Below, one piece after another: positions 34,817 to 43,035 of a stretch of DNA of 64,000 bases (within the stretch, counting starts at the first letter, position 1; each line of letters begins with the position of its first letter). The notes under the pieces are model-generated. The model was not told the origin of the DNA, did no database searches, and saw only the letters and a list, made by a program, of their open reading frames with translations. Position numbers and translations under genes: made by a program. The stretch spans positions 190,679 through 254,678 of the forward strand of contig NZ_JANZLA010000005.1 in NCBI RefSeq assembly GCF_025770785.1, given 5' to 3'. The stretch comes from Cellulomonas sp. SG140. GTDB lineage: Bacteria > Actinomycetota > Actinomycetes > Actinomycetales > Cellulomonadaceae.

Positions 34817-36373
34817 TCAGGCCGCCGTGGCGGGTTGGCTGTGCCGCCAGTCGAGCATGACCTTGGTCAGCCGGCGTGACGCCTCGGCGAAGGAGCCGCC
34901 GGGCTCGATCGCGGTAGCCGCGGCCGCGACGTCCCCGCTGGAGATCAGCGTGAGGACGCGGGCGGCCTCGCGGTGGAACTGAGCGTGCAGCGAACCGGCC
35001 TCTCGGTGGGCGTGCTCGTCGGCCGCCCCCGGCTGCAGGTCGCGCAGCCAGCGGCCGAACGCGCAGGCGTCGGACCTGCCCACCGTCGCGACGTCCTCGC
35101 TGTGGGAACGCCGGGCGACGGCCGACGCGAGCCGACGCTTCCAGTCGCCGTGGGCGCCGATCGCCTTGGTGATCTGGCCACGGACCGACGCCGTTGCCGC
35201 TCCGGCCTCGGCCGACACCGTGAAGCGTGCGGCGGTCCGGACCAGGTCCATCGACGTCCTGCTGAGGTCGTCGCTCAGTGCGAGCGTCTGCCCGACCCCT
35301 TCGCGGGCGGCCGCCGCGGCCTTCGCCACGGCGCTGATGCTCTCCGCGATGCCGTCCGCACCCTGCGCGGCCTCGGAGATGTTGCGGCTGATCTCGTTGG
35401 TGGTCGCCGTCTGCTCCTCGACCGCCGTGGCGATGGTCTGCTGCGTCTCGTTGATCCGCTCGATCACCCCGGTGACCTCGGCGATCGCGTCGGCGGCGGC
35501 CTGCGAGTCCGCCTGGATGGCCTCGATGCGCCGTCCGATGTCCTCCGTCGCCTGGGCCGTCTCCCGCGCGAGGTCTTTCACCTCGCCCGCGACCACGGCG
35601 AAGCCCTTGCCCGCCTCCCCGGCACGAGCGGCCTCGATGGTCGCGTTGAGCGCCAGGAGGTTCGTCTGCTCGGCGATCGAGGTGATCAGCTTCACCACGT
35701 TGCCGATCTCCGTGGACGACGAGCCGAGCCGCGCGACCGTCGAGTTCGCGGTGCGGGCGGTGCTGACCGCGCCGGCCGCGATGCCGACCGCGGTGCTCGT
35801 GCTCTGCGCGATCTCCCGGATGGACGCGCTCATCTCCTCGGTGGCCGCCGCCACGGTCCGCACGTTGCTCGAGACCTGCTCGGCCGCCGCGGCCAGCACC
35901 TCGGAACGCTCGGCGGTCTCCGTCGCGCTCGAGTGGATCTCCGCTGCCGCGACGGTCAGCTCCTCCGCGCCGGCCGCCAGCCCGCTCGAGCCCACCGCGA
36001 CGGTCCCGACGGTGGTCGACAACGAGTCCGCCATGACGCCGTAGCGGCCCACCAGCGCACCGAACTCGTCGCGGCGCGTGTCGCGGCCACGCTTCGTCAG
36101 GTCGCCGCCGGCGCCGGCCTCGAGCAGCTCGTGCAGCTCCCGCACGCCCGTGGTCACCAGGCGGACCAGCCACCAGGCTCCGACGGCGACGACCACGCCC
36201 GCGACGACGACCCCCAGGGTGAGGTTCCGGGTGGCCTGCTCGGCGGCTGCGGACGCACCTGACGTGGCGGTGGCCACCGAGTGCACCCCGACCGTGCCGA
36301 TCACCGCGACGCCGACCAGCAGGAGCAGCAGGAGCACGGAGCACGTGACGAGTCGACAACGGAACCCGGACAC
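34817..36373 (-). CDS. Methyl-accepting chemotaxis protein with C-terminal CZB domain and no large periplasmic sensor
   Basis: 518 residues from a GTG. Two membrane segments (about 9-31 and 52-71) leave an external loop of only about 20 residues. A HAMP-like region and a full signalling coiled coil follow, with the hairpin tip [22 protein letters not shown]. The C-terminal 110 residues look like a chemoreceptor zinc-binding domain: [12 protein letters not shown] and LHAQFHREA supply the expected His/Cys ligands. Zinc- or oxidant-dependent sensing in the cytoplasm is therefore likely. No che genes are in the window. Confidence 0.9.
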   Translation of the reverse strand: MSGFRCRLVTCSVLLLLLLVGVAVIGTVGVHSVATATSGASAAAEQATRNLTLGVVVAGVVVAVGAWWLVRLVTTGVRELHELLEAGAGGDLTKRGRDTRRDEFGALVGRYGVMADSLSTTVGTVAVGSSGLAAGAEELTVAAAEIHSSATETAERSEVLAAAAEQVSSNVRTVAAATEEMSASIREIAQSTSTAVGIAAGAVSTARTANSTVARLGSSSTEIGNVVKLITSIAEQTNLLALNATIEAARAGEAGKGFAVVAGEVKDLARETAQATEDIGRRIEAIQADSQAAADAIAEVTGVIERINETQQTIATAVEEQTATTNEISRNISEAAQGADGIAESISAVAKAAAAAREGVGQTLALSDDLSRTSMDLVRTAARFTVSAEAGAATASVRGQITKAIGAHGDWKRRLASAVARRSHSEDVATVGRSDACAFGRWLRDLQPGAADEHAHREAGSLHAQFHREAARVLTLISSGDVAAAATAIEPGGSFAEASRRLTKVMLDWRHSQPATAA

Positions 36374-36464
36374 TTTCGCGCCTTTCTGGAGGGGGTGCAG
36401 GGTGCACCTGTCCGCACCATCGGCGATCCGTGACGGATGCTGAGAAGGCCAGGCCGCCGGCCGG

Positions 36465-37388
36465 TCAGTCGCCCGCGACCAGCGGCAGCCGCCGCACGCT
36501 GGTGAACCGACGGTCGTGCCCGTCGACCGGGTCGATGAACGCCAGCTCGCCGGCGAGCAGCTGCAGCGGCCGGCTGAAGTCGTCCACGGCCACCGCGCGC
36601 ACCCGCGGGTAGAGCGGGTCGTCGACGATCGGGATGCCGAGGCCGGCCAGGTGCAGGCGCAGCTGGTGGGTGCGCCCGGTGCGCGGGGTCAGGCGGTACA
36701 CGCCGTGCTCGCCGACGCGTCGCTCGAGCTCGACGAGCGTCTCGGCGTTCACCGGTGCGTCCGGCACCACCTCGGCACGCCACTGGCCGCGCTCCTTGCG
36801 GATGTGGTTGCGCACCACCGTGGGGAGCTGCAGCCCCGGGTTCAGCGGGGCGAGCGCCCAGTACGTCTTGTGCATGCCGCGGTGCTCGAAGACGCCCTGG
36901 TAGGGCGCTCGCCAGCGACGTTCGGTGGCGAGCATCAGCAGGCCCGACGTCACGCGGTCGAGGCGGTGCACGGGGGACAGCTCCGGCAGGCCCAGCTCGG
37001 CGCGCAGGCGCACGACGACGCTCTGCGTCACGTGCCGGCCGCGCGGGATCGACGACAGGAACGGGGGCTTGTCGATGACGACCAGCCGCTCGTCGCGGTG
37101 CACCACGTGGACGGTGCCGGGCACCTCCGGCTCGTCCCGCAGGTCGCGGTGGAACCAGACGAAGGTGTGCGGCGTGTACGGGTCCTCGTCGCGCACCGGG
37201 CGGCCCGTCTGGTCCACGAACCGACCCGACGCGAGCATCCGGCCGACGTCGACGTGCTCTGGGAGCTTGTCGTGCAGCCAGTCGCCCATGGTCGCCCACG
37301 GCTGCCGGCTGGCGGGGACGCGGTCCGCGGTGCGCAGCCAGGCCGCGGCCAGCCCGTGGCGGGGCGGCAGGGGCGAAGGGGGCGGCAC
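36465..37388 (-). CDS. RluA-family pseudouridine synthase
   Basis: 307 residues from the GTG at 37388, chosen as the first plausible start after the region shared with the neighbouring promoter; an upstream ATG adds 30 low-complexity residues. Catalytic motif [15 protein letters not shown] with the essential Asp, the [12 protein letters not shown] region, and [20 protein letters not shown] at the C-terminus mark an RluA-type enzyme that isomerises uridine in rRNA or tRNA. The target site cannot be assigned. Confidence 0.9.
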   Translation of the reverse strand: MPPPSPLPPRHGLAAAWLRTADRVPASRQPWATMGDWLHDKLPEHVDVGRMLASGRFVDQTGRPVRDEDPYTPHTFVWFHRDLRDEPEVPGTVHVVHRDERLVVIDKPPFLSSIPRGRHVTQSVVVRLRAELGLPELSPVHRLDRVTSGLLMLATERRWRAPYQGVFEHRGMHKTYWALAPLNPGLQLPTVVRNHIRKERGQWRAEVVPDAPVNAETLVELERRVGEHGVYRLTPRTGRTHQLRLHLAGLGIPIVDDPLYPRVRAVAVDDFSRPLQLLAGELAFIDPVDGHDRRFTSVRRLPLVAGD

Positions 37389-37454
37389 CCGCCGATGGTA
37401 GGAGCCGGGGACGGTCGCGCCGCCGGGGACGGTCCGCTGAGCCACGTGCCGTTC

Positions 37455-37474
37455 GGATACCCCCTCGGGTATCC
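37455..37474. promoter_or_regulatory. CsoR/CstR-like operator overlapping a promoter
   Basis: Perfect palindrome GGATACCC-CCTC-GGGTATCC, 50 bases upstream of the membrane-protein ATG. TATCCT (37470-37475) at its right edge fits an actinobacterial -10. The GC-tract architecture resembles operators of the CsoR/CstR family. The core TACCC-N4-GGGTA recurs at 49065-49078 beside the TusA/Hdr cluster. Confidence 0.6.
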
Positions 37475-37523
37475 TCACCGGGTCGGTCGAGCCAGGTCGG
37501 CCCGACGCCCACCCGGAGGGCCG

Positions 37524-38138
37524 ATGATCCCCAGCGTTCTCGCCACGACGGAGCCGCGCCGCACGCTGCGCGCCGCCGCGCTCGCACTCCGCGGGTGGAC
37601 GCCCCGGCAGTCCGGTGCCGCGGTGCTGCTCACGCTGGCCTTCGCCGTGCTGCTCGGCGTCCCCACGGTGCTGATCCCCAACCCGGTGTTCGGCCGGGAG
37701 GTGCCGCCGCAGACGTGGAGCTACATCACGTGGGTGCTGTCCTCCGTCCTGGCGGGGCTGCTCGGCGCGACCTACGTGCGGCCGTCAGCCCCCCGGCGCG
37801 GCGGCGGTCGCGCGGCCCAGGCCTCTCCTGAAGTGCCGGAGAGTGCAGTCGTGGCGATGCAAGCAGCGGCCACCGCGGACCGGCCGAGCCGGTGGGGCAT
37901 GGCCGGTGGCGTGCTCACCTGGTTCGCCGTCGGCTGTCCCGTGTGCAACAAGATCGCCCTGCTGGCCCTCGGCTACGCCGGCACCATGCGGTGGTTCGCC
38001 CCGGCCCAGCCGGTGCTGGCCATGGCGGCCGTCGCGATGACGGCCGGTGCCCTCGTCGTGCGGCTGCGCGGCCAGGTGCTGTGCCGCGTGACCACCCACC
38101 CCGTCGGCCCGGTGCCGGCGGTGACCGGAACGGAGTGA
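37524..38138 (+). CDS. Integral membrane protein with CPVCNK motif
   Basis: 204 residues, about four to five membrane segments: VLLTLAFAVLLGVPTVLIPN, SYITWVLSSVLAGLLGATYV, then WGMAGGVLTWFAVGCPVCNKIALLALGYAG and a last pair near the C-terminus. The CxxC within GCPVCNK at the membrane face suggests metal or thiol chemistry. It starts after GGAGGGCCG, and a DsrE gene follows four bases after its stop. I do not recognise a named family; a role in thiol or metal handling is suggested by the motif, the operator and the neighbour. Confidence 0.8.
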   Translation: MIPSVLATTEPRRTLRAAALALRGWTPRQSGAAVLLTLAFAVLLGVPTVLIPNPVFGREVPPQTWSYITWVLSSVLAGLLGATYVRPSAPRRGGGRAAQASPEVPESAVVAMQAAATADRPSRWGMAGGVLTWFAVGCPVCNKIALLALGYAGTMRWFAPAQPVLAMAAVAMTAGALVVRLRGQVLCRVTTHPVGPVPAVTGTE

Positions 38139-38142
38139 CCTG

Positions 38143-38484
38143 ATGACCCGTGGAGTCGTGGTGCACCTCAGCGAGGGCGCACCGGACAAGCACCGCGCCG
38201 TGCTGCGCAACGCCCTCAACCTGCTGCCGGTGATCGAGGCGGGCACCCCGGTCGAGGTGGTGGTCCACGGCGAGGCGATGGCGCTCGCCCTGCCGACGGC
38301 CCCGGCGGCGGACGCGCTCGCCGAGGCGATGCAGGCCGGGATCGGGCTGGCGGTGTGCCGCAACTCGATGCGGTCGGCGCAGGTGTCCGACGAGGACCTG
38401 GTGGCCGGTGCGGTCGTGGTGACGTCCGGCGTCGCCCACCTGGTGGCGCGACAGTTCGAGGGCTGGGCCTACCTGAGGCCCTGA
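38143..38484 (+). CDS. DsrE-family protein
   Basis: 113 residues, the size of single-domain DsrE/YchN proteins. Pattern GVVVHLSEGAPDKHRAVLRNALNLLP, VEVVVHGEAMALAL and IGLAVCRNSMRSAQVSDEDLVAG, with a Cys (AVCRNS) at the position used for persulfide transfer in this family. It is co-transcribed with the CPVCNK membrane protein. Its last 16 bases overlap the end of the convergent histidine kinase gene. A role in sulfur relay or sulfide response is inferred. Confidence 0.88.
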   Translation: MTRGVVVHLSEGAPDKHRAVLRNALNLLPVIEAGTPVEVVVHGEAMALALPTAPAADALAEAMQAGIGLAVCRNSMRSAQVSDEDLVAGAVVVTSGVAHLVARQFEGWAYLRP

Positions 38485-39905
38485 CCGCCCGCCCGACCGC
38501 TCGGCGCCAGCGGCAGGCGGATCGTCACGGCGGTCCCGGCTCCCTCGTCGGACGCCACCTCGATGGTCCCGCCGTGGGCGACGACGATCTCGCGCGCGAC
38601 CGCCAGCCCGATCCCGGAGCCCGCCACGCGCGCCGCGGCCCGACCGCGCCACAGCCGGTCGAACACGTGCGGAAGCTCGTCGGCGGGTATGCCGGGGCCG
38701 GTGTCGGCGACCTCGAGCACGGCGTGCCCGTCCGCAGCCCCCACCCGCACGCTCACCCGGTCGCCCGCCGCGCAGTACCGCGCGGCGTTGGCCAGCACGT
38801 TGCCGAGCGCCTGGTGCAGCCGATCGGCATCGGCGAGCACGTCGACCGGACCGTCGGCCGTCAGGTCGACGTCGAGGCCCGCCGCGCGCAGCTGCGGGTC
38901 GCGGGCGGCCACCTCGTCGGCCGCCAGCCGCGCGAGGTCGACCGGGACGCGCTGCACGGAGACGCCCGTCTCGGCCTCGGCGGCGGACAGCTCGGCGAGG
39001 TCGGCGACGATGCGCCCGAGCCGCAGCGTCTGGTCGTGCAGCGCCCCGAGCCGGGCCGGGTCCGGCTCGACCAGCCCGTCGCGCAGCTCCTCGAGCCCGG
39101 CCTGGAGCGCGGCGAGCGGGGTGCGCAGCTCGTGCGCGACGTCGGCGGTCAGGTTGCGCCGGTCCCGCTCGGAGCGGGTGACGGCGTCCGCCATCGCATT
39201 GAACGCCTGCGCCAGCTCAGCGAGCTCGCCGGGGCCCGTCACCTCCGTCCGGGCCGTCCGGTCCCCGGCCGCGAACGACCTCGCGGCCTGCGTGGTCCGC
39301 GCGATCGGGCCGGTCAGCAGGCGCGTGACCACCCAGCCGGCGACGAGCGCGAGCACCAGGGCTGCGGCGGCCGCGAGGCCCACCCACGTCCATGCGACGT
39401 CCCGGGCCCGGGTGAGCGTCGAGACGGGGAACACGAGGCGCACCGTGCCGACGTCCGCGCCGTCCACGGTCACGGTCGCGCTGTACACGCCGGTCCCGCC
39501 CACAGGGCCGACGGCCCCACGTCCCTGACCGCCCGGGCTGTCCGCGCCGCCCGGGCCACCGGCCCCGTTCTGACCCATCCCCGGGTTGCCGCCCGCGCCG
39601 CCCAGGCCGACCGCCTCACCGGTGGCCGAGACGACGAACAGCCGTGCCCCGGCGGCGTCCGCCACTGCCGACGCCTGGGACAGGTCCGCGCCCGACCACG
39701 TGCCCGTCGCGGCGTAGGCGCGAGCGGCCGCGGCCGCGGCCGCGGTGGCGGCGTCCTGTCGCGTGACGTCCTGCGACGACGACAGCCCGCGGCCCACCCC
39801 GATCAGCGCGGCCCCGGTGACGACGACCACGGAGAACGCCGTCACCAGGACGAACGCGAGCAGCAGCCGGTGGCCGACCGGGCCCAGCCGGCCGCGGCGG
39901 CTCAT
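38469..39905 (-). CDS. Two-component sensor histidine kinase
   Basis: 478 residues. Membrane segments at about 14-34 and 175-197 enclose a 140-residue external domain whose second half is Gly/Pro/Gln-rich (GGAGGNPGMGQNGAGGPGG). HAMP, HisKA with DVAHELRTPLAALQAGLEEL and HATPase with NVLANAARYC, DTGPGIP and GSGIGLAVAREIV follow. The ATGA overlap with the response-regulator gene makes the pair certain. The signal is unknown; the ferritin-like DUF2202 gene beside it may be regulated. Confidence 0.95.
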   Translation of the reverse strand: MSRRGRLGPVGHRLLLAFVLVTAFSVVVVTGAALIGVGRGLSSSQDVTRQDAATAAAAAAARAYAATGTWSGADLSQASAVADAAGARLFVVSATGEAVGLGGAGGNPGMGQNGAGGPGGADSPGGQGRGAVGPVGGTGVYSATVTVDGADVGTVRLVFPVSTLTRARDVAWTWVGLAAAAALVLALVAGWVVTRLLTGPIARTTQAARSFAAGDRTARTEVTGPGELAELAQAFNAMADAVTRSERDRRNLTADVAHELRTPLAALQAGLEELRDGLVEPDPARLGALHDQTLRLGRIVADLAELSAAEAETGVSVQRVPVDLARLAADEVAARDPQLRAAGLDVDLTADGPVDVLADADRLHQALGNVLANAARYCAAGDRVSVRVGAADGHAVLEVADTGPGIPADELPHVFDRLWRGRAAARVAGSGIGLAVAREIVVAHGGTIEVASDEGAGTAVTIRLPLAPSGRAGGQGLR

Positions 39906-40594
39906 CGCTCGTCCCGGTGCAGCCCGAGCCGGTAGCCGACGCCGAGCACGGTCTCGACGACCGCACCGCCGTCCGAGCCCAGCTTGTGCCGCAGGTTCTT
40001 CACGTGGGAGTCGATGGTGCGCTCGTAGCCCGCGTACTCGTAGCCGCGCACCCGGTTCACCAGCTCGTAGCGGGAGAACACCCGGCCGGGCGCGCCGGCC
40101 AGCGCCGCGAGGATGCCCCACTCGGTGGGCGTCAGGTCCAGCTCGCGGTCGTCGAAGCGGGCCACGTGCCGGGCCTCGTCGATCCGCAGCCGGCCGCCGC
40201 CGAACGTCGGCGCCGACGCAGCCTCGGCGCTCCCTCCGCTCCGCTGCAGGATCGCGGCCACCCGCAGCACCACCTCGGCCGGGCTGAACGGCTTGGTGAC
40301 GTAGTCGTCGGCGCCCAGCCGCAGGCCGCGGATGCGGTCCTCGACGGCGCTGCGCGCGGTGAGCACCAGCACGGGCGTCCGGCCACCGGACCGCACCTCG
40401 CGCAGCACGTCCGCACCGTCGACGTCCGGCAGGCCGAGATCGAGCACGACGAGGTCGGCGGCCGACGTCTCCACCAGCCGCAGCGCCTCGGCGCCCGACC
40501 CCGTGGTCAGCACGGCGTAGCCGGCGCGCTCGAGGTAGCGACGCAGCACCTCGCGGATGTCCGACTCGTCCTCGACGACCAGCACGGTGGGCAT
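39902..40594 (-). CDS. OmpR-family response regulator
   Basis: 230 residues. Receiver domain with VVEDESD, phosphoacceptor Asp in LVVLDLGLPDVDG, switch Thr in VLVLTARS and Lys in YVTKPF. Winged-helix output domain with LTPTEWGILAALAGAPGRVFSRYELVNRV and RTIDSHVKNLRHKLG. It is transcribed away from the DUF2202 gene and upstream of its cognate kinase. Confidence 0.95.
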   Translation of the reverse strand: MPTVLVVEDESDIREVLRRYLERAGYAVLTTGSGAEALRLVETSAADLVVLDLGLPDVDGADVLREVRSGGRTPVLVLTARSAVEDRIRGLRLGADDYVTKPFSPAEVVLRVAAILQRSGGSAEAASAPTFGGGRLRIDEARHVARFDDRELDLTPTEWGILAALAGAPGRVFSRYELVNRVRGYEYAGYERTIDSHVKNLRHKLGSDGGAVVETVLGVGYRLGLHRDER

Positions 40595-40763
40595 GGGCTC
40601 ATCCTTCCCGTCCGCCGCCGGGCGGGGCGGCTACCGGGGGGATCAGCCGTCCCCGGGGGCCAGAACTCCATCCCGTCTCCACACCGGCGGCAGCGGGGCT
40701 CCACCCGGGCGGCCGAACCTCGAGGTGCACGCAAGGACCACGACCTCGACGAAGGAGCACATC

Positions 40764-41540
40764 ATGCGAACCAGGACCCGGCTGACGATCGCCGCGACGA
40801 CGGGTGTCGTCGCCACGGCGTTGATCGCGGCCCCGTCGCTCGCCGCGTCGCGCGGCGACGCGCCCACCCCGACCCCGACCACGGGGAGCACCGCCGGCCC
40901 CGGCACGGGCGTCTGCGACGGCACGGGCGCCGGCATGCGCGCCCGGGGCGGCCAGGGCACCCCCGGTGCGGGCGCCGGGCTCGGCGCCGCCAACGGCTAC
41001 GGCAACGGCGCCGGACGCGGTGCGGGACAGGGCATGGGGCCCGGAGCGGGGCAGGGCATGCGCCAGGGGCCCGGACAGGGCACCGGCACCGGCCTGACCG
41101 GCGTCGAGAGCGGCACGCTCACCGACGCGCAGAAGGCCGAGCTGGCCTCCATGGCCGAGGAGGAGTTGCTGGCGCACGACCTGTACACGGCGTTCGCAGC
41201 GGATGCGACCACCCCGGTGTTCGAGCACGTCGCCGACGCCGAGAGCCAGCACCTGATCCAGATCCGCATCCTGCTCGAGCGCTACGGCGTGACCGACCCG
41301 AGCGCGGACCACACGACCGGCCGGTTCTCCGCGACCGACGTCCAGGCCACCTACGACCGGCTGCTCGCCGAGGGCTCCGCCTCGACGGATGCCGCGTACG
41401 CCGCGGCGCGCAGCGTCGAGCAGGCCGACATCACCGCGCTGACGGACGCCAAGGCGTCGGTCACGGCGCCGGACGTGCAGCTGGTCTACAGCCACCTGCT
41501 CACCGCGTCCGAGCGTCACCTGACCGCCTTCGGCGGCTGA
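40764..41540 (+). CDS. Secreted DUF2202 ferritin-like protein
   Basis: 258 residues. Signal peptide (RTRLTIAATTGVVATALIAAPSLA), a Gly/Gln/Met-rich segment (GAGRGAGQGMGPGAGQGM), then the DUF2202 domain from about residue 118 with ferritin-like Glu/His positions (AEEELLAHDLYTAF, ESQHLIQIRILLERYGV, ASERHLTAFGG). ATG has GAAGGAG upstream. Probably an exported metal-binding four-helix protein. It is divergent from the two-component genes, and a decayed copy of its 3' end lies at 53246. Confidence 0.88.
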   Translation: MRTRTRLTIAATTGVVATALIAAPSLAASRGDAPTPTPTTGSTAGPGTGVCDGTGAGMRARGGQGTPGAGAGLGAANGYGNGAGRGAGQGMGPGAGQGMRQGPGQGTGTGLTGVESGTLTDAQKAELASMAEEELLAHDLYTAFAADATTPVFEHVADAESQHLIQIRILLERYGVTDPSADHTTGRFSATDVQATYDRLLAEGSASTDAAYAAARSVEQADITALTDAKASVTAPDVQLVYSHLLTASERHLTAFGG

Positions 41541-41554
41541 CGGCCGCAGAGGCA

Positions 41555-41595
41555 GACGGGGCTCCCCGCACCGGCTCGGTGCGGGGAGCCCCGTC
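41555..41595. terminator. Very strong bidirectional hairpin terminator
   Basis: Perfect 18-bp stem (41555-41572 with 41578-41595) and a five-base loop, between the convergent DUF2202 and HdrC-NarI genes. Confidence 0.85.
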
Positions 41596-41611
41596 ATGTC
41601 AGCGGTGGACG

Positions 41612-42793
41612 TCAGGCGGACGCGGCGCGCTTCTGCTTCGCCAGGGAGTAGAAGAACAGCGCCACCGGCCGGTACATCACGTGCGCGAACTTGGTGAACG
41701 GCAGCAGCAGCATCAGCTCCATCGCCACCGACACGTGCAGCAGGAACACCCAGTAGCCCCAGGCCGGTGCGGGCGGCAGGTACAGCGCCACCTCGATGAG
41801 GAACCCGGTGGCGCCAGTGATCCACAGCAGGGCCAGCAGCATCCAGTCCGAGCCGGTGGAGGTGGCCGCCGACGCGCTCCAGCGCCGCCGCCGACCCACC
41901 ATGAACATGGTGACGCCGTACATCAGCGCCAGGCCGGCCACGGTGCCGAGCAGCCGGGTCGGGTACCAGATCGGCACCGGCGTACCGGTCGCCTTGACGT
42001 GCAGCAGGGCCAGGCCCCAGTCGCTGATCGTCGCGACGAACAGGCCGAGGAACCCCCAGATGCTGAGCGCGTGCAGCACCCAGCGGCGCCGGTACAGCGG
42101 TTCCACCGGCTGGTCGTCGTGGCAGTCGTCGCGGAACCGCTTCTGGCCCAGGGACTCCACGCCGATCGAGTCCCACGCGGCGCGCAGCGTGCGGCCCCAG
42201 GCCTCGCGGCCGTGCACCGTGGTGGCCAGGCTCTCCCCGTCCCGCCGGGCGACCTGCCGCATCATGCGCCCGATGCCGATCACGCCCGCGAGGGCGAGCA
42301 GCACCATGACGCCGATGCCGGTCCAGTGGATCAGGCCCTCGGGGACGAAGTCGAACAGCGCCAGCTGGGTGGTGTCCTGGTTCCCCAGGCCGCCGGCCGT
42401 CAGCATGAACGTCCCGAAGAACGCCGCGACCAGCACCGCGATCGCCGTGCCGAGCACGGGCCGGGTGTAGAGGATGCGCGCGAGCCCCGTCGGGTCGTAC
42501 GAGGCGACCGCGTACCGCCGAGCCGTCGCCATGAACTCGCCCGGGTCCGCCTCGGTGGGGCACGACTCGGAGCAGAGGCCGCAGTGGTAGCAGGTCCACA
42601 GCTCCTTGGAGCCCAGCAGGTCGTCCTTCATGCCGACCTGCGCGTACCGGATCACGCGGCGCGGGAACGTCGCGTCGTTGTCCGCCAGCGGGCAGATCGC
42701 CGTGCAGTTGCCGCAGCTGAAGCAGGCGGTCACGTCGGCGGCGCCGAACTTCTGCAGGTCCGCCAGCAGACCGGTGTCGACGGTCGTCGTCAC
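41612..42793 (-). CDS. HdrC-NarI fusion, QmoC-like membrane electron-transfer subunit
   Basis: 393 residues from a GTG overlapping the previous stop. Residues 1-90 hold two [4Fe-4S] motifs, CFSCGNCTAICP and CYHCGLCSESCP, as in HdrC. The rest has about five or six membrane segments of the NarI/HdrE cytochrome-b type, with His residues such as FVPEGLIHWTGIG, RRWVLHALSIWG and FLLHVSVAMEL as haem candidates. This architecture and length match QmoC of sulfate reducers. It would pass electrons between the soluble Hdr-like complex and the quinone pool. It is the last gene of the operon. Confidence 0.9.
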   Translation of the reverse strand: MTTTVDTGLLADLQKFGAADVTACFSCGNCTAICPLADNDATFPRRVIRYAQVGMKDDLLGSKELWTCYHCGLCSESCPTEADPGEFMATARRYAVASYDPTGLARILYTRPVLGTAIAVLVAAFFGTFMLTAGGLGNQDTTQLALFDFVPEGLIHWTGIGVMVLLALAGVIGIGRMMRQVARRDGESLATTVHGREAWGRTLRAAWDSIGVESLGQKRFRDDCHDDQPVEPLYRRRWVLHALSIWGFLGLFVATISDWGLALLHVKATGTPVPIWYPTRLLGTVAGLALMYGVTMFMVGRRRRWSASAATSTGSDWMLLALLWITGATGFLIEVALYLPPAPAWGYWVFLLHVSVAMELMLLLPFTKFAHVMYRPVALFFYSLAKQKRAASA

Positions 42794-43035
42794 TTCGACG
42801 CCTCCTTCGCGAGCGCGTACGGGAAGTAGCCGTCGTCCTCGTCGGCGAGCTCGACGAGGTGGCCGTAGCGGCGCATCCCCATCACCCAGAAGACGACCTC
42901 GTCCGCCGGGCGGCCGATCGCCTCGGCGATCTGCGGCACGGTCAGCGGCCCGTCCGCCAGGGCGGCCGTGATCACGCCGTGCATCGTCATCTCCTCGCGG
43001 ATGATCTCCCGCGGGTCCCTCAACGTCTGGCTCAT
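42790..43035 (-). CDS. Small winged-helix-like protein in the Hdr operon
   Basis: 81 residues. MHGVITAALADGPLTVPQIAEAIGRPADEVVFWVMGMRRYGHLVEL reads as a compact winged helix, followed by a short acidic/aromatic tail. No Fe-S motif. It is coupled on both sides (ATGA with HdrA, GTGA with HdrC-NarI), so it is made in step with the complex and may be a structural or assembly partner rather than a regulator. I do not know a name for it. Confidence 0.82.
   Translation of the reverse strand: MSQTLRDPREIIREEMTMHGVITAALADGPLTVPQIAEAIGRPADEVVFWVMGMRRYGHLVELADEDDGYFPYALAKEASK

Noticed and set aside
39917..42829. 970-codon plus-strand frame spanning the response regulator, DUF2202 and HdrC region
   Set aside because: It overlaps three genes with strong domain evidence, including a terminator; no recognisable motif.
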